This document shows, piece by piece, positions 53,001 to 54,939 of a DNA stretch of 64,000 nucleotides. The notes below the pieces were generated by a model that saw nothing but the letters and a program-made list of their open reading frames with translations, did not search any database and was not told the DNA's origin. The DNA comes from Siphonodentalium dalli (taxonomy: Eukaryota; Mollusca; Scaphopoda; Gadilida; Siphonodentaliidae): positions 79,946,705 through 80,010,704 of the forward strand of contig CP136067.1 in NCBI GenBank assembly GCA_032622095.1, in the 5' to 3' direction. Positions within the stretch are counted from its first letter, which is position 1; each line of letters begins with the position of its first letter. The position numbers and the translations under genes are program-made.

Positions 53001-53661
53001 ATGAGTAGATTAAAATATGGTCATGCCACACCATTCTCCATATGAGTAGATTAAAATATGGTCATGCCCACACCATTCTCCATATGAGTAGATTAAAATA
53101 TGGTCATGCCACACTTTTCTCCATATGAGTAGATTAAAATATGGTCATGCCCACACCATTCTCCATATGAGTAGATTAAAATATGGTCATGCCCACATCA
53201 TTCTCCATATGAGTAGACTAAAATATGGTCATGCCCACATCATTCTCCATATGACTAGGTTAAAATATGATGTTCCATGATTGTGAACGATAATAGCCTT
53301 TCAACTGAGTCAATTGTATGGTTTTTGGGATATTCCCGTTATATTTTTCCACTGGAAAATGGCAATAACAGCCCAGCACACGACATCATAAAGTCATTTA
53401 GCAGCAAAGAGTTCAACAAATGTTATTAAGGCTGTTTGTTGAACTTTAATCTTAAAACAACGGTATGAATTAGTTCATAACCTGAACAATGGATTTGTGT
53501 TCTTGTAGATTATTTTTTTCTCTTTTCAGATATCATTCCTGTTATTCCTATCATTGTACAGTTATATTCTGTTATCGGCACAAAGACAAGGGAAGACAAC
53601 TACTCTTGAGATAATACTGATTGTGTGGGTGGGAACACTGATTCTCGAAGAAATCAGACAG
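1973..53661 (+). CDS. TRPM-family cation channel, TRPM2-like, partial (13 internal exons)
   Basis: The coding segments are 1973-2070, 10493-10695, 15373-15473, 20281-20415, 21256-21306, 21746-21878, 22496-22608, 27925-28025, 34224-34449, 37060-37161, 49681-49733, 52233-52329 and 53530-53661. They total 1545 nt and stay in frame across all splice phases without a stop. The predicted 515 residues follow the TRPM order: C-terminal half of the SLOG/MHR1-2 nucleotide-binding domain (exons 1-2), MHR3/MHR4 helical repeats (exons 3-9), hydrophobic pre-S1 helix and variable linker (exons 10-11), then S1 and the first part of S2 (exons 12-13). TRPM proteins form tetrameric plasma-membrane channels; TRPM2 types are Ca2+-permeable and gated by ADP-ribose and Ca2+. 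The motifs IWWGKIS, FYQAP and LEEIRQ favour the TRPM2 branch over TRPM1/3/6/7. The pore and any NUDT9-like C-terminus are outside, so ligand gating cannot be judged. Introns run from 0.4 to 12.5 kb and are full of transposons, yet the frame is intact, which suggests a working gene. Confidence 0.93.
2100..2680 (+). repeat. Tandem repeat, about 170 bp x 3
   Basis: Units start near 2163, 2333 and 2502 at GTTAACATTTTT. Each carries the phrases TTTCCGA(C/T)CGATAACT, GATCTGAACCAAA, ACAGGCCAAGTTCGAATATG and ATGAGTTACGGCC. The array is preceded by a GTCCGTCCGTCC microsatellite. Diverged relatives recur in this window at 11880-12630, 13060-13250, 24530-24870, 34600-34890 and 61850-62110. Confidence 0.85.
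3674..3946 (+). pseudogene. Possible terminal exon of a small nested gene, weakly LRAT-like
   Basis: An open stretch of 90 codons follows a good acceptor (TTTTTTTCATGCAG) and stops at TGA 3944-3946, about 60 bp before two AATAAA signals. It includes PGDHVLIYHNSWIVRAAGHY and later EEPVYLMEEP. A Pro-Gly-Asp-His start followed by a second His about 15 residues on resembles the LRAT/NlpC-P60-like fold of animal H-rev107 relatives, but the catalytic Cys is not seen, and the match is by eye. A TATA-like TTATATAAAC lies near 2976. It sits inside the TTAA element, so it could be a captured gene fragment. It could also be chance. Confidence 0.3.
4007..4021 (+). promoter_or_regulatory. Two AATAAA polyadenylation signals
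   Basis: AATAAA occurs at 4007-4012 and 4016-4021, downstream of the stop of the possible nested exon. In AT-rich DNA such hexamers are common by chance, so the link is only suggestive. Confidence 0.3.
4499..9587 (-). mobile_element. Giant inverted-repeat transposon, copy 1 (5.09 kb)
   Basis: The element begins TAGTCCAGGAGATATTGG and ends with the complement CCAATATCTCCTGGACTA. It is flanked by GAT on both sides (4496-4498 and 9588-9590), a 3 bp target duplication. The outer roughly 1.3 kb of each arm are nearly identical in inverted orientation and rich in ATGGCGGCC-type motifs. The inner arm parts (about 5.8-6.8 and 7.4-8.3 kb) are also inverted copies, but diverged. A roughly 560 bp centre (about 6.83-7.39 kb) is single copy. 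Many short ORFs appear in both arms, but none is recognisable as a transposase. Orientation is assigned relative to copy 2. Confidence 0.88.
10336..10492. other. Intron 1 tail
   Basis: Ordinary AT-rich intron sequence leading into the polypyrimidine tract of exon b; nothing else seen. Confidence 0.6.
10493..10695 (+). CDS. TRPM exon b (end of SLOG domain)
   Basis: It completes the split codon from the previous exon and leaves one base over. The 67 codons include an acidic helical stretch, then LDLITVFELDSNDSVKEIDV and AILKALFK. This matches the TRPM signature 'ITVF..D....D.DIAIL.ALLK' at the end of MHR1/2. The acceptor is TTTTCTCCACAG and the donor GTGAGT. It lies 8.4 kb from exon a because of nested transposons. 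Confidence 0.93.
11880..12630 (+). repeat. Degenerate tandem repeat, about 130-150 bp x 4
   Basis: Units share CATAACTCAAAC, TTTTTTAT(C/T)(C/T)GA, GGAACCAAATTT, CCCAAAATACAGATCGAGTT and GAGTTATGGCCCTTTTTC. The first is preceded by a (GTCT)n tract near 11844. An extra partial unit is at 13060-13250. An A/T-rich tract (about 12165-12240) splits units two and three. The family is the same as the array at 2.1-2.7 kb. Confidence 0.82.
13060..13250 (+). repeat. Single unit of the CCCAAAATACAG repeat family
   Basis: It starts with GTCCATCCGTCCATCTGTCTG, then GCGATAACTCAAACATTTTC and GAGTTATGGCCCTTTTTC, matching the units at 11.9-12.6 kb including the upstream tetranucleotide tract. Confidence 0.8.
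13258..13400. repeat. Low-complexity A and AATA tracts
   Basis: A run of A residues at about 13260-13281 is followed by AATAAATAAATAACAACAAA repeated twice and an AT-rich tail. It directly follows a unit of the CCCAAAATACAG family, as if it were that copy's 3' tail. Confidence 0.85.
14376..15232. mobile_element. TIR element with CCACGAAA-rich ends (857 bp)
   Basis: TA flanks both ends. The left end is CTGTAAAAGTACATTTATTC and the right end, reversed, CTGTGAATGGCTTTAAATTC. Subterminal parts carry repeated TTCGTGG and CCACGAA motifs in opposite orientation (14393-14460 and 15150-15205). No protein was recognised; the class is not assigned. Confidence 0.6.
15373..15473 (+). CDS. TRPM exon c (start of MHR3)
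   Basis: It enters with the remaining two bases of the split codon and ends on a codon boundary. It encodes QVMDQLHLALAWNRLDIAKS and ends DDKQWA. The 'LALAWNR(L/V)DIA(K/R)S.IF' motif is among the most conserved stretches of TRPM proteins. Acceptor CATTTCAG, donor GTGAGT. Confidence 0.95.
15741..15986 (+). mobile_element. TTAA-flanked MITE, CCCTTTCT family
   Basis: The start is TTAA then CACTTTCTATACTGAATGG. The end is TATAGTATAGAAAGGG followed by ATAA, a TTAA with one change. The interior has GATAAAGATATATGAGCAG and AATAAGTTCAACAAATG as in the family. It lies in intron 3, 270 bp after exon c. Confidence 0.8.
16127..16330 (+). repeat. Inverted repeat, left arm (partner 18830-19021)
   Basis: The arm runs from AAAGAAAGTCCCCCCTAATA through TGGAAGAGGGGCACTTTTCA. 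Its reverse complement, with about 20 percent change, occurs at 18830-19021. The two arms bound 2.5 kb that contains the direct duplications at 16.9-18.0 kb. This may be the TIR pair of one 2.9 kb element, but no target duplication was found. Confidence 0.6.
16890..17402 (+). repeat. Direct duplication of about 214 bp, spaced 298 bp
   Basis: Copies 16890-17104 and 17188-17402 start ACTTCGTTGTACCTACCAGT and end near GTGCGCGACTCTT. They differ at only a handful of positions, for example CTCCTAG versus CTACTAG in the ACGTTGTACCT phrase. The small divergence suggests a recent duplication. Confidence 0.9.
17591..18037 (+). repeat. Direct repeat of about 77 bp, spaced 370 bp
   Basis: CTTTGGATACTGATATATCC begins both copies (17591 and 17961), which continue to AAAACCCGGTGTA with two or three mismatches. 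Together with the preceding duplication it points to a disordered tandem structure. Confidence 0.88.
18040..18829. other. Intron 3 stretch without recognised feature
   Basis: Short ORFs on both strands without motif or splice context. No repeat match was seen inside the window. Confidence 0.5.
18830..19021 (-). repeat. Inverted repeat, right arm (partner 16127-16330)
   Basis: Reverse complement of the left arm, including CACCCCTCTTCCATTCAAT and GGGGCACTTTCTTT at its outer edge. It abuts the TTAA of the next MITE. Confidence 0.6.
19026..19408 (+). mobile_element. piggyBac-like MITE, CCCTTTACCCAACA family, copy 1
   Basis: It is flanked by TTAA at 19022-19025 and 19409-19412. The TIRs are CCCTTTACCCAACA and TGTTGGGTAAAGGG. 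Inside are AACCGGCCAAAACCGGCC and two 69 bp hairpins (19166-19234 and 19314-19382) separated by an A/T-rich spacer. A second copy in opposite orientation is at 61333-61724. Confidence 0.9.
19166..19382. repeat. Two 69 bp hairpins in mirror arrangement
   Basis: Each unit reads from GCCAATGCATTCTCTTATAT into GCGAG, a short GTCGACC...GGTCG(C) centre, and back to ATATAAGAGAATGCATTGGC. They are near-perfect palindromes at 19166-19234 and 19314-19382, and the two units are themselves inverted relative to each other around about 19274. Confidence 0.93.
19471..19732 (+). mobile_element. TTAA MITE, CCCTTTCT family, degenerate copy
   Basis: Starts after TTAA at 19467-19470 with ATTTTCTTTTCTAAATGG and ends with GAGTATTTAGTAAAGACATG. 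Internal phrases TGTTCAGATAATAAGTTCAA and GGGAACTACTCATCAATGAG match the other copies. Confidence 0.7.
19813..20040 (+). mobile_element. TTAA MITE, CCCTTTCT family
   Basis: TTAA at 19809-19812, then CCCTTTCTTTACTAAATGG. The right side has GGAACTACTCATCAATGAGT and an eroded end near 20040. This copy preserves the sequence GTCTATTAATCATCTGGAGG that was the insertion target in the copy at 2.8 kb. Confidence 0.75.
20281..20415 (+). CDS. TRPM exon d (MHR3)
   Basis: Forty-five codons, phase 0 at both ends. The translation includes NRVDFVDLFLDHGVSLKEFL and ends RLLWLYNT. This matches the TRPM block '(D/N)RVDFVKLLLENGV...FLT...L..LYN'. Acceptor TTATTTTGCAG, donor GTATGT. Confidence 0.95.
20766..21023 (-). 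pseudogene. Truncated LINE ORF2 C-terminus
   Basis: A minus-strand reading of 85 codons carries CRCGIPCEDANNFFFRFPLY, then LLFGIPY about 30 residues later. This is the Cys-rich 'C.CG...ED..HF(L/F)..CP.Y...R' tail and 'LLFG' motif that end the reverse-transcriptase ORF of several invertebrate non-LTR elements. The His and the last Cys are replaced by Asn and Arg, consistent with decay. Reverse transcriptase and endonuclease domains are absent, as expected of a 5'-truncated insertion. It lies in intron 4 opposite to the channel gene. Confidence 0.65.
21032..21113 (+). repeat. Two-copy 41 bp tandem repeat
   Basis: ACTGGGCTGACTT(T/C)TCAAT with CCTACAATC(A/T)GTCAT occurs twice, at 21032 and 21073. 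Confidence 0.85.
21256..21306 (+). CDS. TRPM exon e (micro-exon, MHR3)
   Basis: A 51 nt exon of 17 codons reading ISPKSLLYNLLQKFKDK, phase 0 at both ends, between TTTTCCAG and GTGAGT. It corresponds to the short 'NTLYHLV.DV' segment after LYNT in other TRPMs. The phase symmetry means skipping would keep the frame. Confidence 0.85.
21554..21703 (+). repeat. 30 bp tandem repeat x 5
   Basis: AAGTTGTTTTATCTGCATGA followed by TAACTATAAG repeats at 21554, 21584, 21614, 21644 and 21674 with single-base changes. It ends about 40 bp before exon f. Because 30 is a multiple of 3, a spurious repetitive ORF appears across it. Confidence 0.95.
21746..21878 (+). CDS. TRPM exon f (MHR3/4 linker)
   Basis: It reads QRVFVSLHDVGRVLKYLIGD and continues to DLYLLQN, leaving one base over. 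It aligns with the TRPM '(I)DIGLV(I/L)EYL(M/I)G' block, which is followed by a variable loop in other family members; here that loop is short. Acceptor TTGTCTTCAG, donor GTAAGA. Confidence 0.9.
21885..22490. other. Intron 6 without recognised element
   Basis: The phrase AGCCCAGCACATGACATCAT (about 22010) with TCATTTAGC(C/A)GCAAAGAG recurs at about 53370, so an old dispersed repeat is present, but its bounds are unclear. Confidence 0.45.
22496..22608 (+). CDS. TRPM exon g (MHR4 start)
   Basis: It completes the split codon as Asp and ends in frame. Key stretch: DLFFWSVLMNRKDLAEIFW then LQGK, matching the conserved TRPM '(L)(L)(I/V)WAVL.(N/K)R..(L/M)A..(F/I)W' helix. Acceptor CACTTTCAG, donor GTAAGC. 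Confidence 0.95.
23056..24529. mobile_element. 1.47 kb TIR element with TAAG target duplication
   Basis: It interrupts a dispersed repeat: GATAACTTAGTAAG stands left of it and TAAGTCTGAACTGAATGG right, while the neighbouring intact unit at about 24669 reads GATAACTTCAGTAAGTCTG. TAAG at 23052-23055 and 24530-24533 is the duplicated target. The ends are CGGTCATGTCATATTT and, reversed, GGGGCAGCGTCATAATT, an imperfect TIR. Both subterminal regions are packed with GGTAATT/AATTACC motifs next to CGG. No coding sequence was recognised. Confidence 0.65.
24530..24870 (+). repeat. Dispersed repeat, CCCAAAATACAG family, two units
   Basis: Phrases CTGAACTGAATGGA, AATTTGGTATCTGGGTTTAC and CAAAATACAGGTTAAGTTTG recur in two units of about 130 bp. 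They end with the TTGCCACGCCCAAGCGATGATG phrase split into short matches also seen at 2780 and 34858. Confidence 0.7.
24871..27181. other. Intron 7 stretch with little recognisable structure
   Basis: No supported coding sequence. A two-copy motif, TATACGGTA(C/G)TTT followed by (C/G)AG(T/C)TCGGCT(G/A)AAG, lies at 26786-26880. Short ORFs at 26129-26580 lack any recognised domain. Confidence 0.45.
27182..27613. mobile_element. Inverted-repeat element, copy 1 (arm-hairpin family)
   Basis: The left arm is CTGAATTTAGTTTGTCTGAC then ATTTTCAGAATGAGGTGCCC and AGAGGGTGAATTTAGTGA. The right arm is its reverse complement with few changes, ending GTCAGACACACTAAATTCAG. Related internal copies of the AATGAGG...GAATTTAGTGA segment occur near 27270 and 27500. 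Copy 2 is at 62358-62685. Confidence 0.75.
27925..28025 (+). CDS. TRPM exon h (MHR4)
   Basis: It encodes ESLAATLIGHHLYKSM and a lysine/glutamate-rich helix, leaving two bases over. It corresponds to the TRPM 'AALA.C(K).L(K)' helix; the usual cysteines are replaced by His residues here. Acceptor TGATCTCACAG, donor GTAAGT. Confidence 0.88.
28187..28416 (-). mobile_element. TTAA-bounded hairpin MITE, GACTGGAG family
   Basis: TTAA stands at about 28187 and 28413. From the right end it reads ACCTGTCATGTCTGGAGTTT, matching the starts of copies at 44630 and 49969 (CCCTTTCCTGACTGGAGCTT). It carries two hairpins of the 69 bp type at 28203-28271 and 28299-28367. The element is about 160 bp after exon h. 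Confidence 0.6.
28410..28680 (+). repeat. Tandem repeat, about 56 bp x 5
   Basis: Units share AAGCTT(G/A)TGTATTTTA, (C/A)ATGTG(A/G)(G/C)TATCCATG and (G/C)CTATACCAA(C/T). Starts are near 28413, 28468, 28524, 28580 and 28636. Confidence 0.85.
28737..33786 (+). mobile_element. Giant inverted-repeat transposon, copy 2 (5.05 kb)
   Basis: It has the same ends as copy 1 (TAGTCCAGGAGATATTGG and its complement) and is flanked by CAT at 28734-28736 and 33787-33789, again a 3 bp duplication but of a different triplet. The arms are about 1.3 kb near-identical inverted repeats. The diverged inner arm that lies on the left in copy 1 (marked by TGAGATC(A/C)TG and AATCTAAAACATA) lies on the right here, so this copy is inserted in the opposite orientation. 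The single-copy centre is at about 30.95-31.51 kb. No recognisable transposase. Confidence 0.88.
33790..34223. other. Intron 8 tail
   Basis: AT-rich sequence without recognised repeat or ORF; ends in the acceptor of exon i. Confidence 0.55.
34224..34449 (+). CDS. TRPM exon i (MHR4, longest exon)
   Basis: It completes the split Lys codon and ends in frame. It includes FEELSIGILHELYTADEKRT, LVRELRNWGSTTAIFIAVQA and QIWWGKISQEN. These match the TRPM order 'A..LL...Y..DE..A..LL..EL..W..TT.L.LA..A....FI.H...Q..LT..WWG.L'. The double Trp in IWWGKIS is TRPM2-like. Acceptor TTTACTAACAG, donor GTGAGT. Confidence 0.96.
34600..34890 (+). repeat. Dispersed repeat, CCCAAAATACAG family
   Basis: A GTCTGTCGGTCCGCCT tract is followed by TTTCCAGATCATAACTTTGA, GGTATGTGGGTTTATTAGCC and CAGGTCAAGTTCGAATTTGG, and ends with GCCACGGCCTAGCAATGCTC. 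It is a single well-preserved unit, 5'-marked by the tetranucleotide tract as elsewhere. Confidence 0.75.
35541..36184 (+). mobile_element. TTAA MITE, CCCTTTCT family, long form (644 bp)
   Basis: TTAA at 35537-35540 and 36185-36188. Ends CCCTTTCTTTACTAAAT and, reversed, CCCTTTCTTCACTTAAT. The interior includes GATGGTCCCCATATCATCA, also found in the right half of the split copy at 9.83 kb, so both are the long form. A 60 bp internal duplication (ATCTTCAACCACAATTTGGT at about 35848 and 35928) is present. Confidence 0.85.
36402..36621 (+). mobile_element. piggyBac-like MITE, CCCTTTGAGTGCC family
   Basis: TTAA at 36398-36401 and 36622-36625, TIRs CCCTTTGAGTGCC and GGCACTCAAAGGG. It contains one 69 bp hairpin at 36507-36575. 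The TIR differs from the CCCTTTACCCAACA family after the first six bases, yet the hairpin is shared. It lies in intron 9, 440 bp before exon j. Confidence 0.88.
37060..37161 (+). CDS. TRPM exon j (pre-S1 helix)
   Basis: Thirty-four codons, phase 0 at both ends. It starts with ILLCVFCPVLIPAIV, the hydrophobic pre-S1 helix that dips against the membrane in TRPM structures, then a short acidic and Gln/Lys-rich tail. Acceptor TTTTTTCAG, donor GTAGGT. The 12.5 kb intron after it is almost filled by one large transposon. Confidence 0.88.
37358..37580. repeat. Subterminal CGAAA-rich motif array, left
   Basis: GCGATAACGTCGAAA occurs at 37431 and 37464; variants such as GGAAATGACGAAAAA, TTGTCGAAAAAG and AACGCGAAAGTCGCGACGTC fill the first 250 bp of the element. 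The mirrored array is at the right end. Confidence 0.8.
37600..39030. other. Interior of the 11.4 kb element without recognised gene
   Basis: An 85-codon basic ORF at 37996-38253 (many Arg, Lys, Ser) has no recognised domain. The AATAAAGAATCGAGAAA stretch near 38390 resembles a polyadenylation site. Otherwise nothing supported. Confidence 0.35.
39040..42240 (+). repeat. Long-period degenerate repeat array
   Basis: The phrase (T)GTCGCA(A/C)GCATATG(G/A)ACGCA recurs near 39211, 39627, 40369, 41248 and 41966. Each is followed by CATATCAATAT(G/C), TTGGTA(T/C)G(G/A)AATATATACACA and a GT(C)GTCAGT(A/T)TATC phrase. Each is preceded by CAATAAAG(C/G)A(A/T)TTTCAGTC and AT(A/C)TCGAC(A/G)(T/A)A(T)CCCAACT. 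Spacing is 416 to about 880 bp, so units are 750-880 bp with one truncated. It forms a satellite-like core of the large element. Confidence 0.7.
40835..40883. repeat. Shortened copy of the 69 bp hairpin
   Basis: GTGCCTTCCCTTATATATGA and TATATGTAAGAGAATGCGTT form a shorter stem with a reduced centre. It lies inside the long-period array, and the flanks match the GACTGGAG MITE family in reverse. Confidence 0.65.
42947..43089. repeat. Hairpin with about 45 bp arms
   Basis: ACTCGTCCCCAG with AGCGGAATTTACAAAACTCG on the left pairs with CGTTTTGTAAATTCCGCTAT and CTGGGGACTCGT on the right. The loop is about 50 bp and contains its own GGACCTCAAC/GGACTCG half-match. Confidence 0.85.
43090..44620. other. 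Interior stretch without recognised feature
   Basis: Short ORFs only. No repeat match inside the window was seen apart from GCTAATTATTAGTG appearing twice near 44380 and 44475 with similar surroundings (a degenerate 90 bp duplication). Confidence 0.4.
44630..44760 (+). mobile_element. Hairpin MITE, GACTGGAG family, right end unclear
   Basis: TTAA at 44626-44629 is followed by CCCTTTCCTGACTGGAGCTT and one hairpin at 44674-44748, which has mismatches in its centre. The right boundary with TTAA was not found. Confidence 0.55.
46004..46330. mobile_element. MITE with 9 bp target duplication (MULE-like)
   Basis: CATACTAGT stands on both sides (45995-46003 and 46331-46339). The TIR reads GTTGAAGGGGCACTCTCACC on the left and GCTGAAGGGGTCACTCTCAC on the right reversed, continuing through AAAAAAGTGCT. 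Nested GTGTACCCTT and AAGGGTACAC motifs repeat in both arms. A 9 bp duplication is typical of Mutator-like elements. No coding capacity. Confidence 0.82.
47332..47375. repeat. GC-rich hairpin
   Basis: AAGCCCACCGCTCCGCCCC and GGGGCGGAGCGTACGTGGGC form a 19-20 bp stem with a 3-4 base loop. It is strikingly GC-rich against an AT-rich background. Confidence 0.85.
48254..48457 (+). repeat. Tandem duplication, 102 bp x 2
   Basis: CTCCGATCTGAGAAATTTCA starts both units (48254 and 48356), which differ by about one base (GACACCGAC versus GACATCGAC). As 102 is a multiple of 3, the overlapping ORF at 48198-48512 repeats 34 residues, but there is no other sign that it is coding. Confidence 0.93.
48480..48728. 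repeat. Subterminal CGAAA-rich motif array, right
   Basis: Motifs such as AACTGCGATAATTGCGAAAA, GCGAAAATGACGAAAAATTG and ACTCCGATAATGTTGAAAAA are packed in 250 bp next to the right TIR, matching the array at the left end. Confidence 0.8.
48890..49345. other. Unassigned repetitive-looking intron segment
   Basis: It includes TCTATATATTAAAAAGAGTA followed by a GTCTGTCTG tract, and a segment near 49230-49330 with several AGGCCCCT and AAAGGCAGCC motifs in both orientations. It could be a decayed Helitron-type or other element; no ends were proven. Confidence 0.3.
49681..49733 (+). CDS. TRPM exon k (variable pre-S1 linker, micro-exon)
   Basis: A 53 nt exon reading PKLLKEKSTIPHPLPPLL plus two bases. 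This linker is poorly conserved among TRPMs, so support rests on the splice borders (CATTTCAG and GTGAGT) and on the fact that its phase joins exons j and l without a frame break. Confidence 0.72.
49969..50095 (+). mobile_element. Hairpin MITE, GACTGGAG family, degenerate
   Basis: TTAA at 49965-49968, then CCCTTCCATGACTGGAGCTT and a strongly diverged hairpin (50007-50095) whose centre is replaced by AACAATATTTACCTTGTAAT. The right boundary is unclear. Confidence 0.5.
50400..52230. other. Intron 11 stretch without recognised feature
   Basis: AAGGTCATCTGTACATACAA occurs twice in tandem at about 50430-50462. A CAAAAGACAGGTCGCAAAAG-type short repetition lies near 52050. No gene or transposon end was recognised. 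Confidence 0.45.
52233..52329 (+). CDS. TRPM exon l (start of S1)
   Basis: It completes the split Leu codon and ends in frame. After a polar stretch it reads FKQLVSFYQAPLIIFIMNV. The '(F)(Y/F).AP(I/V)..F' motif immediately before transmembrane helix S1 is a TRPM hallmark. Acceptor TTTTAATCAG, donor GTAAGA. Confidence 0.93.
52521..53270 (+). repeat. 41-44 bp minisatellite, 18 copies
   Basis: The unit is ATGCCCACACCATTCTCCAT with ATGAGTAGATTAAAATATGG and TC. Copies alternate between a 42 bp form (GCCCACA) and shorter GCCACA forms; one has a CCAACC insertion (about 52940). The array fills most of intron 12, ending about 260 bp before exon m. Confidence 0.96.
53530..53661 (+). CDS. TRPM exon m (S1 end to S2 start)
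   Basis: Forty-four codons, phase 0 at both ends. It begins with ISFLLFLSLYSYILLS, the second half of S1, then a short extracellular loop without recognisable glycosylation site, then EIILIVWVGTLILEEIRQ, the first part of S2. LEEIRQ is characteristic of the TRPM2/4/5/8 side of the family. Acceptor TCTTTTCAG, donor GTATGG. No following exon was recognised in the remaining 10.3 kb. Confidence 0.93.
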
Positions 53662-54080
53662 GTATGGCTTAACCTTGCTGGTATGTGGGTGGCATGTGCC
53701 CCCGTCTAACCCCTGCCTCTGTTCATGGGACCCATGTTGTGGAGACAAATAACTCCCACTTCAAATACATATTCTAGAGAACAGAGCTCGTATTCACCAA
53801 CTGGGTTTATATATAGTCCAGGTAGTTTATACAGGGGCGAAGCTCTCTGTGGTCGTTGATCGGAGGAGAGATAACTGCCGTAGTAGCTGTATAGAATTAT
53901 CCAATCAAGGGGATTTAACTATTTTTGATCACCGATAACATAAAAAATGCGCATTTCAGCCTGTACAAGGTTGGTTCATTTCAATCACAAGCAACCATGA
54001 GAAAGGCCGTGGAGCAAAATACACCACTGATGAAAGAAATTATATCTTCAAAATTCGTTCCGCAGAAAGATTCAGCTTGA

Positions 54081-54312
54081 GTCTCTACCTTTATATGTAA
54101 GAAACGTGTAAATTGTATCTGGTGAGTGTTTACCTTTATATGTAAGAAACGTGTAAATTGTATCCAGTGAGTGTTTACCTTTATATGTAAGAAACGTGTA
54201 AATTGTATCCGGTGAGTGTTTACCTTTATATGTAAGAAACGTGTAAATTGTATCCGGTGAGTGTTTACCTTTATATGTAAGAAACGTGTAAATTGTGTCC
54301 GGTGAGTGTTTG
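54081..54312 (+). repeat. 45 bp tandem repeat x 5
   Basis: TACCTTTATATGTAAGAAAC, GTGTAAATTGTATCCGG and TGAGTGTT repeat at 54086, 54131, 54176, 54221 and 54266. A 15-residue periodic minus-strand ORF (GKHSPDTIYTFLTYK) is a by-product of the period. Confidence 0.96.
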
Positions 54313-54752
54313 CGATTTAGTTGTGAGGTAATGTCTATTGACAATAGGCAAATCTGATTGAATCAATCATATCACTGACAGTGTGTGTCATAAACTCTAT
54401 CGAAGGTACCTTATGCCTTCAACCGCTATCAAATAAACTAGCCAGTTTATAAAATAATCCCACTTGGTGAATATGAGTCCTGAAGTCTGAAAGGTGTATA
54501 TATTCTTCTTCAATTTGATTCTAAGAGTAAAACAAAATAATATGGTTTAAAACTGACAGGTGCCGATTCAACTTCATTTCACATTATAAAACCGGTGTTC
54601 CCATTTATCACTTTTTCTGTTGAGAATATTGACCATTTTAGAATATATGCGTCTGATGTGAATATTGTTGTTAGCTCTCTTTTGTACAGTGTTGTTCTGT
54701 ATTGTGTAAAATGTCTATATTTTTGCTAAAATCATGTATTAATCATTTTTCC

Positions 54753-54935
54753 GCCAAGGAAAGCCCTTCAACTGAACTATATGGATTACATCTCCGGCCT
54801 TGTGTCAATCAGGAGGGTTAAAAAAAATTTTGCTGTCCGACTCCGTTGTTCACACCCGTGCTCAGATTAGTCACGCATGAATACGCCTAAGTAAATCCCG
54901 CATTATAATTATCGAGTCAGTTTTTCTTCCTCCTC
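54753..54935 (-). repeat. Dispersed repeat (partner 60480-60690, inverted)
   Basis: It reads CGCCAAGGAAAGCCCTTCAA, then ATGGATTACATCTCCGGCCT and AATTATCGAGTCAGTTTTT. The reverse complement is at 60480-60690 with few changes, and its first 40 bp also match 60321-60360 in reverse. Confidence 0.85.
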
Positions 54936-54939
54936 GCTG

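Noticed and set aside
52521-53270. Regular repeats suggesting a CRISPR array
   Set aside because: The units are contiguous without unique spacers, and the context is an animal intron; it is a minisatellite.
54072-54344. A periodic 90-codon minus-strand ORF that looks like a repeat protein
   Set aside because: It is produced by a 45 bp tandem repeat; there is no start context, splice signal or other coding sign.
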